In this document: positions 8,743 to 17,732 of the stretch, piece by piece
Layout: each line of letters opens with the position of its first letter
How positions within the stretch are numbered: position 1 is the first letter of the stretch
Source of the DNA: Streptomyces malaysiensis subsp. samsunensis
GTDB lineage: Bacteria; Actinomycetota; Actinomycetes; Streptomycetales; Streptomycetaceae
Direction: 5' to 3'
Assembly (NCBI RefSeq): GCF_024519315.1
Contig: NZ_JANIIC010000044.1
Location: forward strand, 1-64,000
Length of the DNA: 64,000 nt
The notes under the pieces: model-generated
What the model was told of the DNA's origin: nothing
What the model saw: the letters and a program-made list of their open reading frames with translations, nothing else
Databases searched by the model: none
Translations under genes and position numbers: made by a program

Positions 8743-9852
8743 TCAGGCCCGGCGGCGCGCCTTACGGGCGCGGCGCACGATCGCCGCGGTGCCCACCAGG
8801 GCCACGGTCGCACCCGCGGCGCCGAGCGTCGTGGCGTCCTTACGGCCGAGCCGCCGGCCCGCGACCGTATGGCGGCCGGAGACCTCCTCCAGCAGCTCCG
8901 CAAGGACCTCCTCATTGGTCCAGCTCGGCCGCCAGCCCGCCGCGTGCAGCCTGCTGCCGCTGACCGCCCAGGGATGCATCGTGTACGCGAGATCGCCGGC
9001 CGGGGACGGCGTCAGACCGAGCCGGTGCAGCCGGGAGGCGGCGCCCAGGGCCACCGCCGACGGCAGCTCCATGCGCCGGATGCCGGACAGCTCCTCGACC
9101 TCCTCCTGCTCCAGCCAGCCCTCGCAACCGACGGCCAGCTCACCCTCGACCTTCTCCAGGGCGGCGTACTCCAGCGCCCCGACCAGGTCCTCCACATGGC
9201 AGAACTGCCAGGTGGGACGGGATCCGGCGACGACCAGCAGCCGCGGTGACTCGAAGTAGCGGGTGAGCGCGGTGTCCGTGCCGCCGACCAGGACCGCCGG
9301 GCGCACCACGGTCACATTCAGCCCCGGATGCGCCCGGGGCGCGCGCTCCCCGAGCCGTTCGATCTCCAGGAGGTCGCCGACGCCGGTGGCCTCGGCGGTC
9401 GCCCGCAGCTCCGCGTCCTCGGCGAGCGGCACGTCGTTGTCCGGGAGCGCCCCGTAGACCATCGCGGAGGTGCACAGCACCACCCGGCGCACCCCGGCCG
9501 CCGCGGCGGCCGTCAGGACGGTCTGGGTGCCGCGCACGTTGTAGGCGGTGCGGGCGGCGGTATCGGTGCCCAGGTCCAGGTCGACGGCGAGGTGGACCAC
9601 CACGTCCGCGCCGCGCAGCTTGTCGGCGATGGCCGGATCGCGGACGTCCAGCACATGCCACTGCGCCTCGGTCACCTCACCGCGGCGTTCATCGATGGCC
9701 AGGACCTGCTTGACCTCTTCGGACTCCGCGAGCCGCTGCGTCAGCAGGGCACCTGGGCCCGAGGCGGCACCGGTCACCGCCACGACGGGCCGTCGTACGG
9801 TGCGGGCCGTATCGTTTCGCGCAGCGCGAACTTCTCGGTCTGGGGAACTCAC
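8743..9852 (-). CDS. NAD-dependent epimerase/dehydratase family (extended SDR)
   Basis: A 369-residue protein with an N-terminal Rossmann fold (VVAVTGAASGPGALL, about residues 22-36), then SDR features such as VVHLAVDLDLG and a Ser-x10-12-Tyr-like CTSAMVYG. The classic YxxxK is not obvious, so catalysis is uncertain. The C-terminal 30 residues form a hydrophobic helix followed by Arg/Lys (VRRARKARRRA), suggesting a membrane tail. The GTG at 9852 is preferred because GGAG lies 7 nt upstream; an ATG at 9918 would add 22 residues unlike the family. Substrate unknown. Confidence 0.85.
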   Translation of the reverse strand: MSSPDREVRAARNDTARTVRRPVVAVTGAASGPGALLTQRLAESEEVKQVLAIDERRGEVTEAQWHVLDVRDPAIADKLRGADVVVHLAVDLDLGTDTAARTAYNVRGTQTVLTAAAAAGVRRVVLCTSAMVYGALPDNDVPLAEDAELRATAEATGVGDLLEIERLGERAPRAHPGLNVTVVRPAVLVGGTDTALTRYFESPRLLVVAGSRPTWQFCHVEDLVGALEYAALEKVEGELAVGCEGWLEQEEVEELSGIRRMELPSAVALGAASRLHRLGLTPSPAGDLAYTMHPWAVSGSRLHAAGWRPSWTNEEVLAELLEEVSGRHTVAGRRLGRKDATTLGAAGATVALVGTAAIVRRARKARRRA

Positions 9853-10043
9853 CGGGCGTCTCCAGCGGTTGTCTTCAGTACGCAGCGCATGCACGCATAC
9901 GTACCAGGTGACGTCCATCCTGCCGCAGGGCGGCGATCAGCGAAGCACCGAGCCCGGAAACCGGCGAGGTGTCTAGGCTGGGTGGTGATGTCGGGCATCC
10001 GCCACCGGCCCGGGGCCGGTGGCCCAACGAGCCGAGGAAACCC

Positions 10044-11498
10044 GTGAGTGACACCCCATTCGGATTCGGCCTTCCGCCGGAGGAGCCGGACGACGGCGAC
10101 GACGGTAAGAAGAAGGGCGGCCAGGGCGGCGAGCAGGGCCCCGCGAATCCCTTCGGGTTCGGCGGCGGCCCCGGTGGCGCGGGCGGCGCGGAGAATCCGT
10201 TCGCCGCGATGTTCGGTTCACTGAATCCGGGCGACCTGGGCGCCGCGTTCCAGCAGCTCGGGCAGATGCTCTCCTACGAGGGCGGCCCGGTGAACTGGGA
10301 CATGGCCAAGGACATCGCACGCCAGACGGTCGCGCGCGGCACCGCCGACGGCAGCAAGGACGAGAGCGTCGGCCCCGCCGACCGTGCCGCGGTCCAGGAG
10401 GCCGTGCGCCTCGCGGACCTGTGGCTGGACGGCGTCACCTCGCTGCCCTCGGGCTCCGGCAGCGCGGTGGCCTGGAGCCGCGCCGAGTGGGTCGAGGCCA
10501 CCCTGCCGGTGTGGAAGGACCTGGTGGATCCGGTCGCCGAGCGGGTCGGTGCCGCCATGGGCGATGTGCTGCCCGAGGAGATGCAGGCCATGGCGGGCCC
10601 GCTGCTCGGGATGATGCGCTCGATGGGCGGCGCCATGTTCGGCACCCAGATCGGGCAGGCGCTGGGCGTACTGGCCGGTGAGGTCGTCGGCTCGACCGAC
10701 ATCGGGCTGCCGCTGGGCCCGGCGGGCAAGGCGGCCCTGCTGCCGGTCAACATCGCGGCGCTCGGCTCCGGCCTCGGCGTGCCCAAGGAGGAGGTCCGGC
10801 TCTACCTGGCGCTGCGCGAGGCGGCCCATCAGCGGCTGTTCGCCCATGTGCCGTGGCTGCGCTCGCACCTCTTCGGCGCCGTCGAGGGGTACGCCCGCGG
10901 CATCAAGGTCGACACCGCCAAGCTGGAGGACGCGGTCGGTCAGCTCGACCCGACCCACCCCGAGCAGTTGCAGGAAGCGCTTCAGCAGGGCATGTTCCAG
11001 CCCGAGGACACCCCCGAGCAGAAGGCCGCGCTGGCGCGTCTGGAGACCGCTCTGGCGCTGGTGGAGGGCTGGGTGGACGCGGTGGTGCACGCCGCCGCCA
11101 AGCCGCATCTGCCGTCCGCCGACGCCCTGCGCGAGACGCTGCGGCGGCGCCGCGCGAGCGGCGGCCCGGCCGAGCAGACCTTCGCCACGCTGATCGGCCT
11201 GGAGCTGCGGCCGCGTCGGCTGCGGGACGCCTCCCGGCTGTGGGCCTCCCTGACCGACGCCCGCGGCCTGGAGGGGCGCGACGGGCTGTGGGCGCATCCG
11301 GACATGCTGCCGACGGCGCAGGACCTCGACGACCCGGACGGCTTCGTCCACCGCGAGCAGCTGGACTTCTCCGAGCTGGACAAGATGCTCGGCGAGGCGG
11401 CGGGCGGTGCGGACCGTAAGGACGACCCCGACCGTCCCGACCTCCGTAAGGACCGCACGGACGGCGAGGGCGACGACCGGGGCGACGGCGAGAAGTGA
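10044..11498 (+). CDS. DUF2342 zinc-dependent metalloprotease family protein
   Basis: A 484-residue member of the DUF2342/putative zinc metalloprotease family, conserved in actinobacteria (Rv3195 position). The first 60 residues are Gly/Asp-rich and disordered. A conserved helical segment, REAAHQRLFAHVPWLRSHL (about 254-272), carries the His typical of the family; the proposed protease activity is a family annotation, not proven by this sequence. The last 40 residues are strongly charged (Asp/Lys/Arg). The GTG at 10044 is chosen for its GAGGAAA ribosome binding site; an upstream start at 9969 lacks one. Its stop overlaps the start of the NUDIX gene (GTGA), implying translational coupling. Confidence 0.85.
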   Translation: MSDTPFGFGLPPEEPDDGDDGKKKGGQGGEQGPANPFGFGGGPGGAGGAENPFAAMFGSLNPGDLGAAFQQLGQMLSYEGGPVNWDMAKDIARQTVARGTADGSKDESVGPADRAAVQEAVRLADLWLDGVTSLPSGSGSAVAWSRAEWVEATLPVWKDLVDPVAERVGAAMGDVLPEEMQAMAGPLLGMMRSMGGAMFGTQIGQALGVLAGEVVGSTDIGLPLGPAGKAALLPVNIAALGSGLGVPKEEVRLYLALREAAHQRLFAHVPWLRSHLFGAVEGYARGIKVDTAKLEDAVGQLDPTHPEQLQEALQQGMFQPEDTPEQKAALARLETALALVEGWVDAVVHAAAKPHLPSADALRETLRRRRASGGPAEQTFATLIGLELRPRRLRDASRLWASLTDARGLEGRDGLWAHPDMLPTAQDLDDPDGFVHREQLDFSELDKMLGEAAGGADRKDDPDRPDLRKDRTDGEGDDRGDGEK

Positions 11499-12025
11499 AC
11501 CATCTGCACCAGGACGCGGCGCGGGTGCTCACCGAGTGGCCCGCGCCCGATGCCGCCCAGGAGCGGCTGCGGCTGCTGTACGGCGACCATCTGGCCGCGT
11601 ATCCGGACGGTATGTGGAAGGCGTGCGGGGACGGCCACATCACGGCGAGCGCGCTGGTGATCGACCCGGAGCGGGGGCGCGTGCTGCTCACCCTGCACCG
11701 GAAACTGCGGATGTGGCTCCAGATGGGCGGCCACTGCGAGCCGGGCGACACCACGCTCGCGGGCGCGGCGCTGCGCGAGGCCACCGAGGAGTCGGGGATC
11801 GAGGAGCTGACGCTGCTGCCGGACGGCCCGGTGCGGCTCGACAGGCACCACACCCCCTGCGCCTGGCATCTGGACGTCCAGTACGCGGTGGTGGCGCCCC
11901 GGGGCGCGGTGACGGCGATCAGCGACGAGTCACTGGATCTGCGCTGGTTCGGCTACGACGAGGTGGCGGACGTGGCCGATGAGTCGGTGCGGCTCCTGGT
12001 GACGCGCACGCGTGCGCTGCTCTGA
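11495..12025 (+). CDS. NUDIX hydrolase
   Basis: A 176-residue NUDIX enzyme. The Nudix box runs from GGHCEPGDTTLAGAALREAT into EESG (about residues 75-98), with the REATEESG metal-binding core intact, so it should hydrolyse a nucleoside diphosphate linked to another group; the substrate cannot be told. The GTG start overlaps the stop of the DUF2342 gene by 4 bases, so the two are translationally coupled. A strong terminator follows 43 bp downstream. Confidence 0.9.
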   Translation: MNHLHQDAARVLTEWPAPDAAQERLRLLYGDHLAAYPDGMWKACGDGHITASALVIDPERGRVLLTLHRKLRMWLQMGGHCEPGDTTLAGAALREATEESGIEELTLLPDGPVRLDRHHTPCAWHLDVQYAVVAPRGAVTAISDESLDLRWFGYDEVADVADESVRLLVTRTRALL

Positions 12026-12068
12026 GCCCTGAGCTCCGAACGCGGGGCAGGAGCCATACGGAGTGCGG

Positions 12069-12101
12069 GACGGCGGCGGGTCCGAGGGACCCGCCGCCGT
12101 C
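12069..12101 (+). terminator. Intrinsic-type terminator after the NUDIX gene
   Basis: A perfect 15-bp stem (12069-12083 with 12087-12101) around a 3-nt loop, between convergent genes; it may serve both strands. Just after it (12107-12138) an approximately 16-bp unit, GTGGCCGGGGTGAGCC, is repeated. Confidence 0.8.
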
Positions 12102-12165
12102 GCGTCGGTGGCCGGGGTGAGCCGGTGGCCGGGGTGAGGACTGACCGGGGTGAGCGTGGCCGCCG

Positions 12166-12924
12166 TCAGTTGCTGAAGATGTTGCCCTGGTTCTGACCGC
12201 GGGCGCCCTGCTGGCCCATGCCGAACTGCGCCGCCATGCCGCCCCCCGCCACCGCGTTCTGCGGCGGAAGCAGCTCGCTGGGCTGCACAAGGGCGTAGCC
12301 CTGGCCGAGGAAGCTGAGCTCCCAGCCCTCGCCGGTGTTGCCGCGCCGCCGCCAGACGCCCGAGGAGTGCGTCTGCGCCTGCATCTGGACCCGTAGCGAA
12401 CTGGACCAGGCGACGATGGCGTCCGCGTCGGCGTTGACGTACTTGTCGGGGGTGACCTGGAGCATGAGCGGCTCCCCCGAGGTCATCAGCGCGACCTTGC
12501 CCTGGCCGGAGATGTTGAGGTTGTACTTGCCGGAGCCGGAGATCCCGTACTGGCTGTCCACCGCGATCGCCTCCCAGTGCAGCGTGGAGTCGAGCGCGAG
12601 CACATAGGAGCTGTCGACGGTCAGCCCGTCGTGGTCCACGTCCATCACATGGATGTGCTGGGCGAGGTTGGCGAGGTAGACCGTGCCCTGCCCGGAACAG
12701 CGCATCAGGTCCAGGCCCTCACCGGTGCGGCCCCGGGCGCTGCGCTGTCCCGGCGTCTGGTACTCGCCGTCGAACTCGATGAGCCCCTGATAGGCGACCA
12801 TGCTGCCCTTACGGGCGAGCACATCCTCATGGCCGCTCAGGGCGACCCGCAGCAGCTGCGGATTCTGGAGCGCGTAGCGGTCCTGCGTCTGGGCCTCGGT
12901 GAAGGCGAAAAGCGGGCTCTGCAT
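12166..12924 (-). CDS. AIM24 family protein, third gene of cluster
   Basis: A 252-residue AIM24 (TRAP-like beta) protein. The fold is recognised from MVAYQGLIEFDG, the repeated beta-hairpin pattern and GTVYLANLAQHIHVMDVD. The C-terminus is Gly/Gln-rich (MGQQGARGQNQGN). AIM24 domains occur in yeast mitochondrial and many bacterial proteins; the bacterial role is unknown. The ATG at 12924 follows GGGAGGG and lies 16 bp after the stop of the second AIM24 gene, so the three genes 15411 to 12166 form one operon. Confidence 0.88.
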   Translation of the reverse strand: MQSPLFAFTEAQTQDRYALQNPQLLRVALSGHEDVLARKGSMVAYQGLIEFDGEYQTPGQRSARGRTGEGLDLMRCSGQGTVYLANLAQHIHVMDVDHDGLTVDSSYVLALDSTLHWEAIAVDSQYGISGSGKYNLNISGQGKVALMTSGEPLMLQVTPDKYVNADADAIVAWSSSLRVQMQAQTHSSGVWRRRGNTGEGWELSFLGQGYALVQPSELLPPQNAVAGGGMAAQFGMGQQGARGQNQGNIFSN

Positions 12925-12940
12925 CTGGTGTCCCTCCCCC

Positions 12941-13624
12941 TCAGCCCCGGGCCCGGAGCCGGTCGGTGCTGTCCTCACTGGGCTGTACGACGACGAAGCC
13001 CTGCCCGGAGAAGCCGAGCTGATACGCCTCGCCGCTGCCCCTGCCGATCAGGGACGACGCCTTGAAGCTGCGCTTGCCCTTCACCTTGAGCCCGGAGGAC
13101 CAGGCCACGAGCGCGTCCGGGTCCACATAGGTCTCGTCCTCGCCGCGGCCGCAGTCGACGACGATGGGGATGCCGCGGGAGGTCAGGGCGACCCAGCCGG
13201 TGCCGGAGACGCCTACGTTGAACAGACCCTGACCGGCGAACTTGGCGATGCCCTTGACGCGTTCGACGCCCCATTGGAGGTGCGCGTCGAAGGCGAGGAG
13301 GTTGGTGCCGTTGACCGAGAGCGCGTCGCCGTTGAGGTTGATGCAGACGACGTTGGCCCCGTAGTCGGCGAGGTAGAGCAGTCCGTCGCCGCTGCACCGC
13401 ATCAGCGGGGCGCCCTCACCGGTCAGCCACTGGGAGGCCATCTGCCGCACCGCGGGCGGATTGGGCTCGTACTGGACGAAGCCCTCGTAGGCCACCATCG
13501 AGCCGGTGCGGGCGAAGAGGTCCTGGCCGCTCTGCATGGCGACCTTGAGCATGCTGGAGCCGTGGTTCTCCATACGGGCGGCCACCGGGGCGGGTGCGAA
13601 GCCCGAGATCATTTGCTGGTCCAT
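12941..13624 (-). CDS. AIM24 family protein, second gene of cluster
   Basis: A 227-residue AIM24-domain protein beginning MDQQMISGFAPAP. It contains FARTGSMVAYEGFVQYEPN and LMRCSGDGLLYLADYGANV, both matching the AIM24 pattern of its two neighbours, so the three are paralogues. No signal peptide or membrane helix. It starts 11 bp after the TerD-AIM24 stop, with GGAG close upstream, and is surely co-transcribed. Function unknown. Confidence 0.88.
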   Translation of the reverse strand: MDQQMISGFAPAPVAARMENHGSSMLKVAMQSGQDLFARTGSMVAYEGFVQYEPNPPAVRQMASQWLTGEGAPLMRCSGDGLLYLADYGANVVCINLNGDALSVNGTNLLAFDAHLQWGVERVKGIAKFAGQGLFNVGVSGTGWVALTSRGIPIVVDCGRGEDETYVDPDALVAWSSGLKVKGKRSFKASSLIGRGSGEAYQLGFSGQGFVVVQPSEDSTDRLRARG

Positions 13625-13635
13625 GACGGGCTCCT

Positions 13636-15411
13636 TCAGACCTCGTAGGGCTGGACGACGATGAAGTTGCCGGGCGCGCCACGGAACTGGAGGTTCACGG
13701 TCTCCCCGCTATGGCCGGGGTAGGCGCTGCGGCGCAGCCGCACCTGGCTGGAGATGATCACCTGGGATCCGGCGGACCACGCCACGATGGCGTTGCTGTC
13801 GGCGAAGGTGGTCGGGGTGACGGGGAGGACGACCGGCGTGCCCTCGGTCTTCACCACGACGGTGCCGGTGCCCTGGAACTGCATGGTGAACAGCGCTCCA
13901 CCGGGGATGCCATGGCCCTCGATCCGGCGCACCTCATGGTGCAGCGACTCATCGAAGGCGAGCACGTTCTCGGCGGAGACACAGATGGCGTCGCCCTGGA
14001 GCTCGATCGGGTGGAGTTCGGCGGCGTTCTCGGCGAGGAAGACCTGGCCCTGGCCGGTGCAGCGCATCAGCTGCATCTCCTGGCCGGTCGCGTTGCCGGC
14101 GATCCGGCCGCGGAAACCGGCGCCCTTGTAGCTGAAGTCGACCTTGCCCTGGTAGAGCACCATCGTGCCCTGGCGGGCGAGCACGGGCTGCCCGCCGACA
14201 CCGAGGTCGACCCGCATCAGCCGGGGGTTCTGCGGCGTCCAGCGCTGACCGGTGGGCGCCTCGCGGTACTTGGCGAGCGCGGCCTGGAGCCCGGGCGCGC
14301 CACCGCCCTGGGGCACGCCCATGGCCTGCGGCTGACCGTAAGGAGCGGGCTGGCCCGGCTGACCGGGCTGTCCACCGGGCGGACCGGGCTGGCCGGGGTA
14401 TGGCTGGGCGGGCGGCTGACCATACGGCGCGGGGGCGGGCGGGGTCTGACCCGGCGCCTGGCCGAACGGGGGCTGATGGCCCGGGAACTGGCCCGGCGGT
14501 GCCGGGGGCGGCGGCATCTGGCCCGGGGGCGGCACCTGACCGGGCGGCGCGATGGGCGCGGCGACCGTCGGGGCGCCGTGCATCTGCGGGGTGCCGGGGA
14601 CGGGCGGCTGAACGCCTTGCGGGGGTGTGCCCTGGGGCGCTCCCTGCGGGGGCGTACCCGGGGCGGGCGTTCCCTGAGGCGGCGTTCCCTGGGGCGGCGT
14701 TCCTTGGGGAGCGCCGAAGGCGGGGGCGGGCTGCGGTGCGGGCGGGGCCGGGGCAGGCTGCGGTGCGGCGGGCGCAGGGGCAGGGGCTCCGGCCGGGGGC
14801 GCGAAGGCCGGGGCGGCGGCCGCCTGGCCGGGCGGCGCGAAACCGGGCGCCGTGCCCTGGGCGGGCGCGGGGGCGGGCTCCTCCTCGGCCACCTCGCCGC
14901 CGAAGTTCTTGAGGAGCGCCTCCAGTCCCCCGTCGAAGCCCTGCCCGACGGCGGCGAACCGCCAGACGTCCTTGAGGTAGAAGTCGCCCAGCATCACCGC
15001 ACGTTCGGTGCTGAACTCCGAGCCGGTGAAGGAATACCGGGCCACCTCCTCGCCGCCCGCGACGATCCGGAGGTAGCCGGGGCCGACCTGCGACATCTGC
15101 CCGGCACCGTCGATGGTCGCGGTGAAGGAGAGCTTCTGGATGGTGGACGGGATGCGGTCGAGCGTGACGCGGAACGAATCCGTGTCGCCGGCCTGCGGTC
15201 CGAGTTGCTGTATCGCTTCTTCAGGTGATTTCGGCTGGTTGAAGAAGATGAAGTAGCGATCGTCCGACAGCCGCTCGTCCGCGTCGAGGCCGAAGCAGCT
15301 GATGTCGAAGCTCAGCCCGGGCCCGGCGATCTGCACCCCGATGTACAGATCCCTCCCGGCCGTCAGATCACTGATCCTGGCCTTGTGGCCGCGTTGGAAT
15401 TCCCTGGCCAT
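13636..15411 (-). CDS. TerD-AIM24 fusion protein with Pro-rich linker
   Basis: A 591-residue three-part protein. Residues 1-185 are a TerD (calcium-binding stress protein) domain, with GLSFDISCFGLDADERLSDD (33-52) holding the acidic calcium-site residues. Residues 190-385 are a Pro/Gln/Gly/Ala linker with many PPQGTP-type repeats. Residues 390-591 form an AIM24 domain like the two downstream genes. TerD proteins are linked to tellurite and general stress resistance, but no other ter gene (terB, terC, terZ) is nearby. It is first in a tight three-gene operon, suggesting the AIM24 proteins work with the TerD module (inference). Confidence 0.9.
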   Translation of the reverse strand: MAREFQRGHKARISDLTAGRDLYIGVQIAGPGLSFDISCFGLDADERLSDDRYFIFFNQPKSPEEAIQQLGPQAGDTDSFRVTLDRIPSTIQKLSFTATIDGAGQMSQVGPGYLRIVAGGEEVARYSFTGSEFSTERAVMLGDFYLKDVWRFAAVGQGFDGGLEALLKNFGGEVAEEEPAPAPAQGTAPGFAPPGQAAAAPAFAPPAGAPAPAPAAPQPAPAPPAPQPAPAFGAPQGTPPQGTPPQGTPAPGTPPQGAPQGTPPQGVQPPVPGTPQMHGAPTVAAPIAPPGQVPPPGQMPPPPAPPGQFPGHQPPFGQAPGQTPPAPAPYGQPPAQPYPGQPGPPGGQPGQPGQPAPYGQPQAMGVPQGGGAPGLQAALAKYREAPTGQRWTPQNPRLMRVDLGVGGQPVLARQGTMVLYQGKVDFSYKGAGFRGRIAGNATGQEMQLMRCTGQGQVFLAENAAELHPIELQGDAICVSAENVLAFDESLHHEVRRIEGHGIPGGALFTMQFQGTGTVVVKTEGTPVVLPVTPTTFADSNAIVAWSAGSQVIISSQVRLRRSAYPGHSGETVNLQFRGAPGNFIVVQPYEV

Positions 15412-15508
15412 ACGTTAGGACCGTCCCCCATCCCGATACCGGTGTGTGCATTGCGCGTCAGGCTAGCCGCTGCCGCCGACTATGAGCGACGTCCGGGGGC
15501 CCGGGTGT

Positions 15509-15618
15509 GGTTCCGTTACGTCCCGGGCCTGGTTCCGTGACGTGCCGGGCGTGGTCCTGTGACGTGCCGGGCGTGGTTCCGTGACGTGCCGCCCCCGGTC
15601 CTGTGACGTCCCGGGCGC
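15509..15618. repeat. Five tandem 22-bp repeats
   Basis: Five direct copies of a 22-bp unit, GGTTCCGTGACGTGCCGGGC plus two bases, run end to end, each differing at one to five positions (TTCC alternates with TCCT). They occupy the space between the M48 peptidase stop and the TerD operon start. Each holds a TGACGT/TTACGT word. Role unknown. Confidence 0.85.
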
Positions 15619-15624
15619 CGCTCC

Positions 15625-16254
15625 CTACGGCTGGTCGTCCCCGGGCCCGGAGAGGTGCGGCAACCGCCCGGCGGCGACCACCCCTTCGAGATAGCCCCGG
15701 GCGCGCTCGGTCCGCGGATACGCCTCCAGGAGCCGCCAGAAGCGTGGGCCATGACCGGGCACCAGCAGATGGGCGAGCTCGTGGAGGAGCACATAGTCCA
15801 CGACGTACTCCGGCATGCCCTGGAGCCGGTGCGAGAGCCGGATGCTGCCCTCGGCGGGGGTGCATGACCCCCAGCGGGTGTTCTGGTTGGTGACCCAGCG
15901 AACGGAGGCGGGCCGGGCCCGACCGCCCAGGTACTGCTCGGAGAGCCACTCGGCGCGGGCGGCCAACTCCGCGTCGCCCAGCATCCGCTTGCTCTCCTGC
16001 GCTGCCAGCTTCTCCAGCATGACCCTCACCCAGCGCTGCTCCTCCGCCTCGGACATCCGGGCGGGGATGAGGACGACGGTGCGATCGCCCTCGCGATAGG
16101 CGGAGACCGTCCTGCGCCGCCGGGTGCTCCGGCGGACCTCGACCGGGTTCGCGTCCGAATCTCGACTCTTCGGGCTCGGGACGGTGCGCGGTGCGCTCGC
16201 GGCGCTGCGGGAGGGGGTCTCTCCCGTGGCGCGAGAGGACGGGTCGGCGGACAC
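15625..16254 (-). CDS. M48/YgjP-type zinc metallopeptidase
   Basis: A 209-residue predicted zinc peptidase of the YgjP/DUF45 (WSS1-related, M48-annotated) group. HELAH at 158-162 plus His168 form the metal site and Glu159 is the catalytic base. The WGSC motif (128-131) before it is typical. The first 50 residues are Ser/Arg-rich and disordered. No membrane segment, so it acts in the cytoplasm. The start is a GTG, with CAGGGC adjacent. It diverges from the E1-like gene at 16519, with a 264-bp intergenic region between them. Confidence 0.87.
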   Translation of the reverse strand: MSADPSSRATGETPSRSAASAPRTVPSPKSRDSDANPVEVRRSTRRRRTVSAYREGDRTVVLIPARMSEAEEQRWVRVMLEKLAAQESKRMLGDAELAARAEWLSEQYLGGRARPASVRWVTNQNTRWGSCTPAEGSIRLSHRLQGMPEYVVDYVLLHELAHLLVPGHGPRFWRLLEAYPRTERARGYLEGVVAAGRLPHLSGPGDDQP

Positions 16255-16518
16255 GCCCTGACGTTACCCGCTGGCGGCCGGGGAAGTCCCACCCCGCCGT
16301 TGGTTGCGGACCGAACCACTCCACGGTGTGCACGGCTTGTATGACCGGTGTTCGTACGACTTATTCCACTGCCTGTGGACAACGCACTGCGGGCTCCGGG
16401 CACCGACCCGCATGCTGAAGGCGGTTCAACGGAAACGAACCGATGCAAATCCACGCGAAACGCCATGAACAGGTAAGTACGGACGCGAAGAGATACAGCA
16501 CATCAACGGGGGGCGGCT

Positions 16519-17658
16519 ATGCATCCGATGCTCAAGCCCGCGCTGCGGCGCGGCTGGCGGAGCCGGGACACGGTGCAGTTCGGGGTGGCCCGGGCGCATG
16601 CGGTGGTGATGGGGCCGGTGGACACTGCCACGGGCAGTTTTCTGGAGCTGCTGGACGGCACCCGCGGTCTGCCGCTGCTGCGGCAGGAGGCCCGGGCCAT
16701 CGGGCTGCCGGAGGGGCGGGCCGACGCACTGGTGGACCGGCTGGCGGCGGCCGGTCTGCTGGACGAGCCGAAGGACGGCGGTGAGCCGGCCGCGGCCCTG
16801 GACCGGCTGCGGCCCGACGCGGGGGCGCTTGCGGTGCTACACCCCGAGCCCGGGGCGGCTGCGCGGCTGCTCGCCGCGCGGCGGGCGATGCGGGTTCAGG
16901 TGCGGGGCGCCGGCCGGGTCGGGGCCGCGGTCGCGGCCGCCCTGTCGGGCTCGGGGGTAGGCCGGGTCGATGTGGTGGACGGGGGCTGTGTCGAGCCCTG
17001 GGATGTGGCGCCCGGCGGGCTGTCGGCCGAGCAGATCGGGGAGCGCCGGGATCTGGCCGCGCGCCGTGTGGTGCGACAGGCCGCGCCGGGTCCGCTCCCC
17101 CGCCGGTCGGCCCGGGAGCGGACCTCCGCCGAAGAGCGGACTTCCTCAGGAGAGACCGGTCTGGCGCTTGTGGTGATCACCCCGCGTGACGGCCTCGCCG
17201 CGTACGCACCGGCTCCGGAGCCGGCCCAGCCGCTGCTCGCCTCCGGCACACCCCATCTCTACGCGGGAGTCATCGAGGCCACGGGGGTGGTGGGGCCGCT
17301 GGTGGTGCCGGGCATCACACCCTGCGCGGGCTGCGCCGCGGCGGGCCGGGCCGAGCGGGAGCCCGCCTGGCCGCGGATGCTCGCGCAGTGGCGGTCCGGG
17401 CGCCGCCGGACCGCCCCGGCCTGTGACACGGCGCTGGCGATGGTGGTGGCGGGGCTCACAGCGGTGCAGGCGCTGGCCTTCCTCGACGGCCGGCCCTCGG
17501 GAGGCACGGGTGTCCGGTGGGAGTTGGCGCTCCCCTTCCTCATCTGGGAGGCACGTCCGGTCGAAGCACATCCCGGATGCGGCTGCGGAGCCGCCGGGGA
17601 GGAGGATGCCGTATATGCCTCGGCCGCAGAGGCACCGCACGCGACAATGTCCCGGTGA
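16519..17658 (+). CDS. ThiF/E1-like protein with degenerate adenylation site
   Basis: A 379-residue protein resembling the E1/ThiF superfamily and the leader-binding E1-like proteins of azole peptide (TOMM) clusters. Residues 20-110 look like a winged-helix N-terminal part; GAGRVGAAVAAALSGSGVG (about 130-148) is the Rossmann glycine loop, followed by VDVVDGGCVEPWD. The Arg and Lys that bind ATP in active E1 enzymes are not evident. A likely zinc site is CAGC (about 272-275) with the HPGCGCG cluster near 352. No precursor peptide, YcaO or dehydrogenase is nearby, so a peptide-modification role is unsupported. It lies 74 bp upstream of the ABC1 kinase gene, probably one transcript. Confidence 0.72.
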   Translation: MHPMLKPALRRGWRSRDTVQFGVARAHAVVMGPVDTATGSFLELLDGTRGLPLLRQEARAIGLPEGRADALVDRLAAAGLLDEPKDGGEPAAALDRLRPDAGALAVLHPEPGAAARLLAARRAMRVQVRGAGRVGAAVAAALSGSGVGRVDVVDGGCVEPWDVAPGGLSAEQIGERRDLAARRVVRQAAPGPLPRRSARERTSAEERTSSGETGLALVVITPRDGLAAYAPAPEPAQPLLASGTPHLYAGVIEATGVVGPLVVPGITPCAGCAAAGRAEREPAWPRMLAQWRSGRRRTAPACDTALAMVVAGLTAVQALAFLDGRPSGGTGVRWELALPFLIWEARPVEAHPGCGCGAAGEEDAVYASAAEAPHATMSR

Positions 17659-17732
17659 CCCACGTCCGCGGAGTGGGCACGGGGGCCCGGGAACCACCTT
17701 CCGGGATGGCACGGCTGTAGTTGGAGGGGCGC

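Noticed and set aside
13636..15411. Tellurium-resistance (ter) operon
   Set aside because: Only one TerD domain, fused to AIM24; no terB, terC or terZ-type genes follow.
16519..17658. Azole-modified peptide (TOMM) biosynthetic cluster
   Set aside because: No YcaO, dehydrogenase or precursor peptide in the surrounding 10 kb; the E1-like protein alone does not make a cluster.
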